NCBI GenBank assembly: GCA_947471505.1
Contig: CANIWM010000015.1
Span: forward strand, 24,702-88,701
Source: Chthoniobacteraceae bacterium
GTDB lineage: Bacteria; Verrucomicrobiota; Verrucomicrobiia; Chthoniobacterales; Chthoniobacteraceae
Direction: 5' to 3'
Length of the DNA: 64,000 nucleotides
The notes beneath the pieces are model-generated. The model searched no databases. It was not told the origin of the DNA and saw nothing but the letters and a program-made list of their open reading frames with translations. Both the position numbers and the translations under genes were made by a program. Positions 17,612-26,116 of the stretch are shown piece after piece. Each line of letters opens with the position of its first letter. Position 1 is the stretch's first letter.

Positions 17612-18076
17612 TTAGGCGACTTGGTTGAGGTCGAAATACCACTCTCGATCATGTCTGATTCCTTTCAGGTAGCCGCGCTTGATAAGGTCGATGATCTCAA
17701 ACTCGAGCAGGTTTGTAAGCGTGGAAGCTCGTGAGACGGGAATGGGATATTGCAGCGATGTGGGAAAACCGTCGAATCGGTTGGAGGGGATATGATCGGT
17801 GTCCTCGAATGGAAGACTGCGCAGAGAACTAAGTCTGCTGCGAATAGCCGCATCCTCTCGCGTGCGACGCTCCTCTGCTGTCTCGTTGCACTGCTGCATC
17901 TCTGCGGCAAACTGCTCGAGGAGCTGATCGACTCGGAACTGGATATAAATTGCCTTGGTCTTCGCTTCATCCCCAAGCGCGGTGCTGAACGCCTTCGTCC
18001 ACAAGCCAAGATTGACGTTCTTCGTGGCAATCTCTGCGCCTGCGATCTCGTAAAGTCTTTCTTCGACAGCGTTCAT
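17612..18076 (-). CDS. Hypothetical protein, possible integron-cassette gene
   Basis: A 154-residue protein of unknown function. Residues 1-53 contain LYEIAGAEI followed by LWTKAFSTALGDEAKTKAIY and a short helix, a motif I recognise as recurring at the start of many small, otherwise unrelated bacterial proteins. The rest is mixed helix with a C-terminal KRGYLKGIRHDREWYF segment. The start codon lies 22 bp after the GTTAGGC end of an attC-like site (on the minus strand), as expected for a cassette gene. Its own downstream attC is not recognisable; only GCCTAAAC is seen at the stop. Confidence 0.65.
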   Translation of the reverse strand: MNAVEERLYEIAGAEIATKNVNLGLWTKAFSTALGDEAKTKAIYIQFRVDQLLEQFAAEMQQCNETAEERRTREDAAIRSRLSSLRSLPFEDTDHIPSNRFDGFPTSLQYPIPVSRASTLTNLLEFEIIDLIKRGYLKGIRHDREWYFDLNQVA

Positions 18077-18098
18077 TTCAAGAGTGCGTGCGAAAGTC

Positions 18099-18217
18099 GC
18101 CTAACGACCCCAAGCTCAGCGACTCGCGGAGCTGGCGCGCTGGCTGCATGGCGGGGGAAAGGCGGTGGCAGGAAGCAGCCGCCGTGACGTGCGGAGCGCT
18201 GCAGTACATGGTTCGGC
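18099..18217 (-). other. attC-like recombination site 2
   Basis: Read on the minus strand, it begins GCCGAAC (18217-18211) and ends GTTAGGC (18105-18099), the second matching the integron core GTTRRRY exactly and the first deviating at one base from RYYYAAC. It is 119 bp and rich in internal complementarity (for example CAGCG/CGCTG and GGCTGC/GCAGCC). It starts 7 bp after the stop of the upstream gene and ends 22 bp before the next start, the spacing of an integron cassette junction. Confidence 0.5.
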
Positions 18218-18224
18218 GTTGCGG

Positions 18225-18845
18225 TCATTGGTAGTTGTCCCCCGCAGTGTGCTTCTCGTCGAGGTAGGCGGAAATCCCGATGCTCGCAGAATCCAAGAGG
18301 GACGCGATACGCCCCATGACTTCGGCGAGGTGGCGTAGATTGATGTGCTTCACGGCGGGGAGTGACGGCTTGCCGTCCTTTGTGACGGGATAGCGGAAGC
18401 TCATGGACTGCAGGTCGAGCTGGCAAAACTCGTTGATGCACTCGCCGACCACGCCCAAATCGGTCTTGGAACCGGTGGGCCAAATCCGCTCAAGCAGTTG
18501 CCGAGTGGAACTCCAGAGAATGTCGATGCGATGGACGTGTTTGAGGTCTGCTGGCGCATCTACTAACTCCTGGCCGGAAATGATGAGCTCCTTGAGACGG
18601 AGTTCGAGGTAGTGGCGATACAGAAACGCGACGGGATAAATGAGGGTGTCCATGCCACGGTGCGTATCGACAACTCGCTCAACGATGATGTCTGCTGCTT
18701 CCTTGTAGCCCGTCGCATACGCATCCCATTTGTTGCTGGCGAAGTTGAGACACGCGTTGTGCCACCAGTCAGTATCCGGCGCGAATAACTTGTCCCCGGC
18801 AATCGGCCAAGGCATCTCGTCTGAATCGGCTTCTTCTGCGTTCAT
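18225..18845 (-). CDS. Hypothetical protein flanked by two attC-like sites
   Basis: A 206-residue protein of unknown function. A central helix FLYRHYLELRLKELI resembles the conserved helix of HEPN-like domains (R-x-H at its start), a weak hint only. Several Trp and His residues lie in the N-terminal third (DTDWWHNACLNF). The start ATGAACGCAG lies 21 bp after a GTTAGGC core and the stop is followed by a second attC-like site, so the gene has the form of a complete cassette. Both cassette genes begin ATGAACGC. Confidence 0.7.
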   Translation of the reverse strand: MNAEEADSDEMPWPIAGDKLFAPDTDWWHNACLNFASNKWDAYATGYKEAADIIVERVVDTHRGMDTLIYPVAFLYRHYLELRLKELIISGQELVDAPADLKHVHRIDILWSSTRQLLERIWPTGSKTDLGVVGECINEFCQLDLQSMSFRYPVTKDGKPSLPAVKHINLRHLAEVMGRIASLLDSASIGISAYLDEKHTAGDNYQ

Positions 18846-18866
18846 TTACAGGAGGCGTGTAGCATC

Positions 18867-18940
18867 GCCTAACGACTGAATCACCGACAAACCTGTTGGT
18901 TTTACGCAGAGCGCCTTTATGGGCGACTGGTTTGTTGGGT
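18867..18940 (-). other. attC-like recombination site 1
   Basis: On the minus strand the site begins ACCCAAC (18940-18934) and ends GTTAGGC (18873-18867); both fit the integron cores RYYYAAC and GTTRRRY exactly. The inner boxes ACAAACC and GGTTTGT pair perfectly, leaving a variable central part. At 74 bp it is within the usual attC range. No integrase gene is in the window. Confidence 0.6.
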
Positions 18941-19259
18941 GAGCACAGGTTCTGGCGTTCATGGGGGCGGTTTAAGCGCAAAAGACGGAATCGGACAGCA
19001 AAAAATCCTTGGCTCTTATACGCATGGGCGGTCTAAATCCTACGAAAGTAATCCACGACGATCATTAAAGAACATGGACGACTAGTTCACCACCCTGGAC
19101 GGGCGGACGGCTGCGGTGGCCTCCTTGGAGGCATCGTAAGTGCGGCCGGTCGGCAGATGGGAATTGTCGGCTGCGTAAAGCCCGTGACCTCCTGGAAGGC
19201 TCCCAAGGGGCTTTGGCTCGTGTGGGGATGGATAAATACTATCCATCCTGCCCCCCGGA
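18941..19259. other. Intergenic stretch, no gene recognised
   Basis: It separates the cassette-like genes from the second 21-bp array. A minus-strand frame ending at 19082 has protein-like composition (LPTGRTYDASKEATAAV) but no plausible start, since it runs out of the array. It may be a gene remnant. Confidence 0.3.
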
Positions 19260-19469
19260 CGTTCCAGACAGGTCCCCGTCCCCTCCAGACAGGTTCCCGT
19301 GGTCGCCAGACAGGCTCCCGTGCTCGCCAGACAAGCTCCCGTGCTCGCCAGACAGGCTCCCGTGCTCGCCAGACAGGCTCCCGTGCTCGCCAGACAGGTC
19401 CCCGTGCTCGCCAGACAGGTCCCCGTGCTTTCCAGATAGCCTCCCGCCCGCTCCAGACGGCATCCCTTT
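19260..19469. repeat. 21-bp tandem array, 10 units
   Basis: Ten consecutive 21-bp units, with consensus CTCGCCAGACAGGCTCCCGTG, start at 19260 and every 21 bases after. The inner units (19323-19427) are nearly identical and the outer ones degenerate. All frames stay open across it, which makes long spurious reading frames on both strands (for example heptads GSLSGEH). The sequence is unrelated to the other two arrays in this window. Confidence 0.9.
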
Positions 19470-19482
19470 TCCCCCGGCTTAG

Positions 19483-19602
19483 GCGACTCTTTCGCAGCAG
19501 GTGACCGACACGATCTTTGAGCAAGCAGAGGTGAAGTTCCGCACGCGCGAGACGAACGCGACGGGCGAGGTGTTTTCGCCGGAGCAGTCGATCTCGATGT
19601 AA
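19483..19602 (+). pseudogene. Possible C-terminal gene remnant next to the array
   Basis: An open stretch without a proper start encodes 39 residues ending EVFSPEQSISM and then TAA. The composition (VTDTIFEQAEVKFRTRE) looks like real protein, and a hairpin terminator follows 13 bp later, as it would for a gene. The 5' part would have been replaced by the 21-bp array. The family is unknown. Confidence 0.3.
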
Positions 19603-19615
19603 GGCGAGCGAGGGG

Positions 19616-19646
19616 GGCGGGGCTTGGGAAGGCCCCGCTCCTTTTT
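19616..19646 (+). terminator. Rho-independent terminator
   Basis: The stem GCGGGGC / GCCCCGC has a short loop and is followed by TCCTTTTT. It lies after the gene remnant and before uxaC. Confidence 0.6.
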
Positions 19647-19726
19647 GGACTCAAGGCAAAGAAAGCACCGCCCTCCGCAGCTATTTCATCGACCCCATCC
19701 GGATTTTTTGAGGATAAATCGCGCAC

Positions 19727-21121
19727 ATGTCCGCATTCATCCACGACGATTTCTTGCTTCAGACCCGCACTGCGCGCCGTCTTTACCACGAGTTTGCAGA
19801 GCCGGAGCCGATTTTCGACTACCACTGCCACTTGCCTCCGCGCGACCTCGCGGAGAATCGGCGCTTTGGGAATCTCTTCGAGATTTGGCTGGAGGGGGAC
19901 CACTATAAATGGCGGGCGATGCGCTGGAACGGCGTGCCCGAGCGCCTCATCACCGGCGACGCCACGCCGCTGGAGAAGTTCAAGGCATGGGCGGCCACCG
20001 TCCCGCACACGCTGCGCAATCCACTTTACCATTGGACTCACTTGGAACTCCGCCGCTACTTCGGCATCACCGAACTGCTCAACGCGGACTCCGCACAGCG
20101 CATCTGGGACCAGGCCAACGAGCAACTCGCGACGCTTTCCACGCACAAGATTCTGGAGAAGTTTCGCGTCACGAACATCTGCACGACCGATGATCCGTCC
20201 GATGATCTCGCGCACCATATCGCGCTGGGGAAATCGGGGATGGCCACGAAAATCTTGCCCACTTTCCGGCCGGATAAAGCGCTCGCCGTACACCACCCCG
20301 GCGATTTCAACGCATGGGTGACGAAGCTCGCTGAGAGCTCCGAAACTGAGATTCGCAATGTGGAGTCACTGCTCGAAGCGATCAAAAGTCGGCGCGATTT
20401 CTTCCACGGAATCGGCTGCCGTTTGTCCGACCATGGGCCCGACCGCATTCACTCCGAGCCTTGCACCGAGCGAGAGGCCAACGCAATTTTTAACGCTGTC
20501 CAATTTGGCCGCGCGGCTTCCCCCTCCGAGCACTCCGCATGGTCCGCGTTCATCATGCTCTTCCTCGGCAAACTCTACGCGGAGAGCGATTGGACGATGC
20601 AGCTCCACGTCGGCGCGCTGCGCAATAACAACACCCGCCTCCTCCGCACGCTCGGGCCGGACACCGGCTTCGATTCGATCGGCGACGGAACGCATATGGG
20701 CGGACTCAAGGGCTTTCTCGATCAGCTCGACGACGAGAACACCCTGCCAAAAACGATCCTCTACAACCTCAACCCTTCGGACAATTACGCCTTCACGACG
20801 ATGGCCGGGAACTTCCAAGACGGCACGATCCCGGCCAAAGTGCAGATCGGCTCGGGCTGGTGGTTCCTCGACCAAAAAGAGGGCATGACTCAGCAGCTCA
20901 ACGCACTGTCCAATCTCGGGCTGCTCTCTCGCTTCATCGGCATGGTCACAGACTCCCGCTCCTTCATGTCCTACCCGCGCCACGACTATTTCCGCCGCGT
21001 CCTCTGCGACCTCATCGGCAGCGATGTAGAATCGGGCGAGCTACCCGACGACGAAGCTCTCGTGGGCTCGATGATCCGCAACATCTGCCACGCGAACGCG
21101 CGCGATTACCTGCGGCTGTAA
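19727..21121 (+). CDS. uxaC: Uronate isomerase (glucuronate/galacturonate isomerase)
   Basis: A 464-residue cytoplasmic enzyme of the amidohydrolase superfamily that turns D-glucuronate into D-fructuronate and D-galacturonate into D-tagaturonate. The metal-binding DYHCHL motif is at about residues 30-35. HSEPC, QLHVGALRNNN, IGSGWWF and the C-terminal NARDYLRL are typical of UxaC. The length is the family norm. No other uronate catabolic gene is adjacent. It is convergent with the pseudopilin gene, with 13 bp between stops. Confidence 0.93.
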   Translation: MSAFIHDDFLLQTRTARRLYHEFAEPEPIFDYHCHLPPRDLAENRRFGNLFEIWLEGDHYKWRAMRWNGVPERLITGDATPLEKFKAWAATVPHTLRNPLYHWTHLELRRYFGITELLNADSAQRIWDQANEQLATLSTHKILEKFRVTNICTTDDPSDDLAHHIALGKSGMATKILPTFRPDKALAVHHPGDFNAWVTKLAESSETEIRNVESLLEAIKSRRDFFHGIGCRLSDHGPDRIHSEPCTEREANAIFNAVQFGRAASPSEHSAWSAFIMLFLGKLYAESDWTMQLHVGALRNNNTRLLRTLGPDTGFDSIGDGTHMGGLKGFLDQLDDENTLPKTILYNLNPSDNYAFTTMAGNFQDGTIPAKVQIGSGWWFLDQKEGMTQQLNALSNLGLLSRFIGMVTDSRSFMSYPRHDYFRRVLCDLIGSDVESGELPDDEALVGSMIRNICHANARDYLRL

Positions 21122-21134
21122 AATCCTTTCCCGC

Positions 21135-21893
21135 TTACTGCCAAGAGGGGATATCATCCGGCGCTTCATTCAACGCGCCGGGCTTGCGGAAGGTCACATA
21201 GCCCTTGCCGCCAAACTTCGTGTCTTTCGCGATGGAGAATGCGACAGCGCTAAAGCGAATCTTCGCTCCGGCATCACCGTCGGCTTTCAAGTCCGTCCAG
21301 AAATCGCCGAGGTCGAGCTCCTCATTCCCATCCGCATCAAGGACTACGAAAAACTCTGTGCCCCAAGGGTCGTAGAGCCGGCCCTGACGGTCGCCAAACT
21401 CTTGCCCATCGGCGAACCCGTTGCGAGTTTTGCGGATCACAACATCCGATGCCTTCTTGCCTTCAAAGTAATGCACTTGGCGACGATTCAACGCGTGGTC
21501 CTTATTTTCTCCTCGCGAAATTGCCCGCAACACATCGAAAAGCTCGTTCGTATTTACTTTCACTTTCCCTTCCGAAATCTCCGTGTCCCCGTAGGCGTAG
21601 TAAGACTCGGTAGCCTCATTCTTCCCTCCTGAACCAGACCCCTTGGACTCCACGAGTGCCTTTTCAATCGGCGGGTACTTCCCGTAATCATTGTAATAAA
21701 CCTTCGATGCGGCCACGATATTGCGAACCATCACACCGGCGTCGGCACGGCGAGCATTGTCGCGCGCTCCGCTGATGGCGGGGAAAAGCAGCCCCATTAA
21801 AATCGCAATGATGGCGATGACGGTGAGAAGTTCGACCAGCGTGAAGGCGAATTGTGGGCGGAGACCAGAGGTTTTTGTGATGTTCTGTTTCAT
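21135..21893 (-). CDS. GspG-like pseudopilin
   Basis: A 252-residue protein with a prepilin N-terminus: a basic leader, then AFTLVELLTVIAIIAILMGLLFP with glutamate at position 5. The residue before the cut is Ala rather than the usual Gly. A long helix (ARDNARRADAG) and a globular domain with DPWGTEFFVVLDADGNEELD follow, matching the calcium-site region of GspG-type major pseudopilins. It is probably a structural subunit of a type II secretion-like pseudopilus. I chose the start at 21893; the open frame further upstream lacks leader character. It stands alone. Confidence 0.75.
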   Translation of the reverse strand: MKQNITKTSGLRPQFAFTLVELLTVIAIIAILMGLLFPAISGARDNARRADAGVMVRNIVAASKVYYNDYGKYPPIEKALVESKGSGSGGKNEATESYYAYGDTEISEGKVKVNTNELFDVLRAISRGENKDHALNRRQVHYFEGKKASDVVIRKTRNGFADGQEFGDRQGRLYDPWGTEFFVVLDADGNEELDLGDFWTDLKADGDAGAKIRFSAVAFSIAKDTKFGGKGYVTFRKPGALNEAPDDIPSWQ

Positions 21894-22139
21894 TTGGTAA
21901 TATCTTGGTGGTTGGGGCGAAACTATCGGCGCTCGCGAAGGAAACAACTGAATTTCTTGTTCGTTTCGGATTTTCACAACGGCCGCGTTTCGGTGCCCGG
22001 CGCAGCCCATTCAAAATATGGATCGAGCGCATTGGCCGCCTTTCAAATCCGCTTACTATGACGGGCATGAGAGCCGAATGCGCGCTGGACTCCCGCAGTC
22101 TCCGCGCCGATGATTGCCGAGAAATTTGACCTTTAGCCC

Positions 22140-24227
22140 GTGGCACGCCGCATCAAGAAAACCAACCGCCGTAGTAGCGGTAATCGACCTCGCACACATC
22201 TTCGTTGGAAGCGCTTGTTGCTTCATCTGGTGGGATGGCCCTTCCTTGTGACGGTGCTGGTATTGGGGGTCTATTATTGGCGGGCTTCGAGATTCGACAT
22301 GACGGGGGTGACGGTGATGAAGGAGCGCTCTACGGTGTATGATTTGGACGGGAAGGTGTGGGGACGGATGCAGGGCGAGAATCGTGTGCCGGTGCCGCTC
22401 GTGGAGGTGTCGCCGCTGTTTGTGGCGTCGCTTTTGGCGCGGGAGGATACGCGATTTTTCAGTCATTGGGGCGTGGACCCGATGGGGCTGGCGCGGGCGG
22501 TGGTGAGGACTGCGCAGGGGAAGCAGCAAGGCGGGAGCACGCTGACGCAGCAATTGGCACGCAACAGCTTTGATTCGCTAGGGCAGAGAAAGAGCATGGA
22601 TAGGAAGCTACTGGAGGTGTTCGTATCGTTGCGGATCGAAAAGGCTTACGGAAAAGGGGATATTCTGGAGCACTACATGAACCGAATCTATTTCGGAAGC
22701 GGGGTTTACGGGATCGAAATGGCGAGCAAGGTTTACTTTGGAAAGAGCGCCTCGCAGCTCAATCTTAGCGAGGCCGCGATGATTGCGGGGATCATCCGGG
22801 CGCCCACGAAAGCGTCGCCTTTTACCAACTATAAACGAGCGGTGGCGGAGCGGGATATGGTGCTGGAGCGGCTGAAAAACAGCGATTGCGACTGGATTCG
22901 GGAGAAGTACGCCCTTTCGCCGGAGGCTATCGAGGCTGCGAAGAAATCAACGCTGAAGGTGGTGGCGGCGAAGCGACTCACGACGCAGGAGAATTATGCG
23001 ATGGATGCAATTCATCGGGATTTGGACATCCTTTTGGATGATGCTCAGCAGGACCAAGGTGGGCTGAAGATTTACACAACGATCGATCCTGTGCTCCAGG
23101 AGGAAGCGCAGAAGGCGCTCGATAGGCAGTTGACGAAAGTCGAGGCTCGTCCGGGGTATCCGCACTTTAAAAAAGCGGCGTTTAGTGACGAGATGAGGCT
23201 CGCAGAGCAAGCGACAGAATACCTCCAAGGCGCAGTCATGGTGCTGGATAATCGAGCCGGGGCGATCCGGGCGCTGGTGGGTGGGCGAGATTATCGGGAG
23301 AGTAAATTCAATCGGGCGCTGGATGCGAAAAGGCAGATCGGCTCGACGTTTAAGCCTTTCGTGTATGCGGCGGCGTTTGAGAAAGGGATGACGCCTTCCA
23401 CTTTAATCTCCGACGAGGCGATCGGGCGGGGCGAAATCGCGGGAGCGCCGAATTGGACCCCGGACAATTCGGACGACAAGTATGGCGGTATGCTACCCGC
23501 GGAAGACGGGCTCATCCGCTCGCGCAACACGATGACAGTCCGGGTGGGAGCGCGCGCTGGGCTTGAGGCGGTGCAAAAGGTCGCGACTGCTGTGGGGCTG
23601 GAAGAAATGCCGCTGGCCCCTGTGTCTTATATCGGGACATTCGGAGCGACGCTGAAGGACTTGGCCACGGCGTATTCGGTGCTGGCGAATGACGGAGTGC
23701 GGCGACAGAGCTACATCATTGAGCGCATCGACAACGCAGAGGGCGAAGTGCTTTACCGGGCATCGCACGTGAAGATCGCCGCACTATCCGCAGACGTGGC
23801 ACGAATGACGACGGGAGTGCTGGCAAAGGTCTTCGAGCGAGGAACGGCGTCCGCTGCGAAGGATTTGGGGTGGAAGTTCCCCGCTGCGGGAAAGACGGGG
23901 ACGACAAATGATTATCACGATGCGTGGTTCGTGGGATACACGCCGAGTCTGACGTGCGGGGTATGGGTCGGCCTAGATAAGCCGGCGACCATCGTCCCAA
24001 AAGGATACGGTGCGACTTTAGCGCTTCCCGTGTGGGTGGATGTGATGAAGCGCGCGGATGCCGATCGTTACCCGGCGCAAGGATTTAAGCCGAGCGAGGG
24101 GCGACGCGGAGATTTCGTGCAGGCGAAAAAAGAAGGCGCTCCCGACGAGGGCGGTTTGCGCAAACCGGAGGCAAAACCAGAGCCGGGATTGTTGCGCTCA
24201 TTTCGCCAGTTTTTCGGCGGGAACTGA
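22140..24227 (+). CDS. mrcA: Penicillin-binding protein 1A (class A, bifunctional)
   Basis: A 695-residue peptidoglycan synthase with a GTG start. After a basic tail and one membrane helix (about 28-46) comes a family 51 glycosyltransferase domain with EDTRFFSHWG, GGSTLTQQLARN and RIYFGSGVYGIE. The transpeptidase domain follows, with the active-site STFK, then SRNTM and KTGTTNDYHDAWF. It polymerises and cross-links glycan strands on the periplasmic side. The C-terminal tail is Lys/Glu/Pro-rich. It is divergent from the pseudopilin gene. Confidence 0.92.
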   Translation: MARRIKKTNRRSSGNRPRTHLRWKRLLLHLVGWPFLVTVLVLGVYYWRASRFDMTGVTVMKERSTVYDLDGKVWGRMQGENRVPVPLVEVSPLFVASLLAREDTRFFSHWGVDPMGLARAVVRTAQGKQQGGSTLTQQLARNSFDSLGQRKSMDRKLLEVFVSLRIEKAYGKGDILEHYMNRIYFGSGVYGIEMASKVYFGKSASQLNLSEAAMIAGIIRAPTKASPFTNYKRAVAERDMVLERLKNSDCDWIREKYALSPEAIEAAKKSTLKVVAAKRLTTQENYAMDAIHRDLDILLDDAQQDQGGLKIYTTIDPVLQEEAQKALDRQLTKVEARPGYPHFKKAAFSDEMRLAEQATEYLQGAVMVLDNRAGAIRALVGGRDYRESKFNRALDAKRQIGSTFKPFVYAAAFEKGMTPSTLISDEAIGRGEIAGAPNWTPDNSDDKYGGMLPAEDGLIRSRNTMTVRVGARAGLEAVQKVATAVGLEEMPLAPVSYIGTFGATLKDLATAYSVLANDGVRRQSYIIERIDNAEGEVLYRASHVKIAALSADVARMTTGVLAKVFERGTASAAKDLGWKFPAAGKTGTTNDYHDAWFVGYTPSLTCGVWVGLDKPATIVPKGYGATLALPVWVDVMKRADADRYPAQGFKPSEGRRGDFVQAKKEGAPDEGGLRKPEAKPEPGLLRSFRQFFGGN

Positions 24228-24409
24228 GATTGCAACACGGTGCGTCAAGTTTTCATCCGCAGATTACAGAAAAATCTTTAATCAGAAATCCCGGAAAAAT
24301 GTTACTTTTATGCAAATTAGTTGATTGATTTTTCCCGAAGAGATCACGAAAACCCGCTCCCGTTTTCACCTGCAGCAATCAAAACCCGTTACACCATTAT
24401 TTTCCACCC

Positions 24410-25240
24410 GTGAGCTTTCACCGACTAGACCGATTTGAGATGAAGTTCGTCATCGACGCTGATACACGCGCTCGATTGATGGAAACCCTCGAACCTGAAC
24501 TCTGCGCTGACGCCAATGCAGATGAGACGGCGTATTACCCCATCGTCTCGCTCTACTACGACAACGCGGAACGTGACTGCTATTGGGAGAAAGTGCAGGG
24601 GTCCAAAAATCGTAGGAAGTTCCGTGTCCGTGTCTATGGCAGCAACGGCGGCAAAATCCCGCCGACCGTCTTTATCGAAGTGAAGCACAAGCAGGAAGGC
24701 CGTGGAGTAAAGCGCCGCGTTCGGATGCCGCTGGAAGCCGCCTTGCTCGTGGGGCAAGGAACGATGCCCGAGATTCCGCTGAGCCCTGTGGACCGGCGGA
24801 CTTGCGAAGAGATCATCAATGATTTGGTGATTCGGCGTGGCTTCCGGCCCTGCATGACGATGCGCTACGATCGCCGCGCCTATGCCTCGAAAGACCCAAC
24901 GAGCGACCTGCGCGTCACTTTCGACACAGGAATCGCGTACCGCCTCGATAACCTAGACCCGACGCCGGACGACCAGCGTTTTCTCCCGGAAAACTACATG
25001 TATCCGGCAGAGACATCCGTTTTGGAGGTCAAAATCACGGGAACGATTCCCTACAGTCTCAGCGTATTGCTCGCACGGACTGGCTGCAAACTACAGAGCC
25101 ACTCCAAGTACTGCAATGCGCTCGAACGGAGCGACCCCGTGCTCCGCGCGATGCTCGCCCCGAACTGGAGAAAACCACTTCCTGCGGAACCCAACCTCAT
25201 TACCGCGCCAGACGGAGTTTTAATTCCATCTGTCGGCTAA
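24410..25240 (+). CDS. VTC domain protein (polyphosphate polymerase-like)
   Basis: A 276-residue protein with a GTG start and a VTC-type tunnel fold, the catalytic domain of eukaryotic vacuolar transporter chaperone that makes polyphosphate from ATP. The charged residues expected on the tunnel walls are visible: RFEMKF at the N-terminus, RRKFRVRVYG, FIEVKHK, RYDRRAY and the C-terminal VLEVKI. It opens a run of four genes, with 38 bp to the DUF4956 gene. Bacterial VTC proteins often sit beside DUF4956 and CotH proteins, as here. The polymer made is an inference; the substrate is not proven. Confidence 0.8.
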   Translation: MSFHRLDRFEMKFVIDADTRARLMETLEPELCADANADETAYYPIVSLYYDNAERDCYWEKVQGSKNRRKFRVRVYGSNGGKIPPTVFIEVKHKQEGRGVKRRVRMPLEAALLVGQGTMPEIPLSPVDRRTCEEIINDLVIRRGFRPCMTMRYDRRAYASKDPTSDLRVTFDTGIAYRLDNLDPTPDDQRFLPENYMYPAETSVLEVKITGTIPYSLSVLLARTGCKLQSHSKYCNALERSDPVLRAMLAPNWRKPLPAEPNLITAPDGVLIPSVG

Positions 25241-25278
25241 GGCCGCGCCCATTCAACCCGATTAGTTACTCTATAATA

Positions 25279-26112
25279 ATGCTGCAATCCATACTACCAA
25301 CACTCGCCGCTGCGGCTTCCAACGCCACGCCGGAAGACATCGAACCAGAAAAACTCGGACCCCTTCTCAGAGTCCTTCACGACATGGGCCTAAACGGCAT
25401 CGTGACTTTCTTCCACGACACGCTGAATTTCAAAGCGGCGGACGCAGGACTGCCGGAGATTCTTTTCGCGATCTTCCTATCCTTCATGCTCAATGCGCTC
25501 ATCGCAGCGGTCTATCGCTCCACGTTCCGTGGTGCCAAGCTCTCGCAGGACTACGTCCATACGCTGATGATTCTCGGAGTCGTAGTGACGGCGATCATCA
25601 TGGTCGTGCGGTTCGGCGATAAGGATAAAGCACAGGCGACGGCATTCGGTATGTTTGCCGCATTCTCGATTATTCGATTCCGCGCCACAGTCAGTGAGAC
25701 TCGCGACATCGGCTTCATCTTCCTCGCCATGGCGACCGGCCTCGCAGTCGGTGCTCGCCAATACGGCATGGCGGTTGCGACGACGCCCGTGATCGCCGCA
25801 ATTATCTACTACTTTTCCCGTGGTAACTGGTTCGCGCCAAACCGCGCCAGCCACTTTTTACGCATTCGTGTCACAAATGACATCAACTACGATGTTGCAT
25901 TTGAGGCAGTCTTCAACAAGTTCCTCGAGAAGCACGACATCATCTCGGTGGAATCCATTCAGGCCGGAATGATGACGGAGATTCGCTATAACATTTGCCT
26001 TAAACCAGAACACCAAGCCGGAGAACTCGTCGCAGCCATCCAACAGGTCAACGGTAACAACCGCGTCCTGCTCACCTCCACCGCTCCGAACCGCACACTC
26101 GGCACAGACTAG
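25279..26112 (+). CDS. DUF4956 family membrane protein
   Basis: A 277-residue inner-membrane protein with about four or five hydrophobic helices between residues 60 and 190 and a C-terminal soluble domain of about 85 residues. The segment FGMFAAFSIIRFRATVSETRDIGFIF is the DUF4956 core, with the conserved S-I-I-R-F-R. The family has no proven function. It lies between the VTC gene and a prepilin-like gene, with 38 bp and 4 bp gaps, so co-transcription is likely. By inference it could export or anchor what the VTC domain makes. Confidence 0.8.
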   Translation: MLQSILPTLAAAASNATPEDIEPEKLGPLLRVLHDMGLNGIVTFFHDTLNFKAADAGLPEILFAIFLSFMLNALIAAVYRSTFRGAKLSQDYVHTLMILGVVVTAIIMVVRFGDKDKAQATAFGMFAAFSIIRFRATVSETRDIGFIFLAMATGLAVGARQYGMAVATTPVIAAIIYYFSRGNWFAPNRASHFLRIRVTNDINYDVAFEAVFNKFLEKHDIISVESIQAGMMTEIRYNICLKPEHQAGELVAAIQQVNGNNRVLLTSTAPNRTLGTD

Positions 26113-26116
26113 AACC

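Noticed and set aside
19082..20296. A 404-residue minus-strand frame through the second array with GTCLAST heptads
   Set aside because: Most of it is antisense to uxaC and all frames are open across the array.
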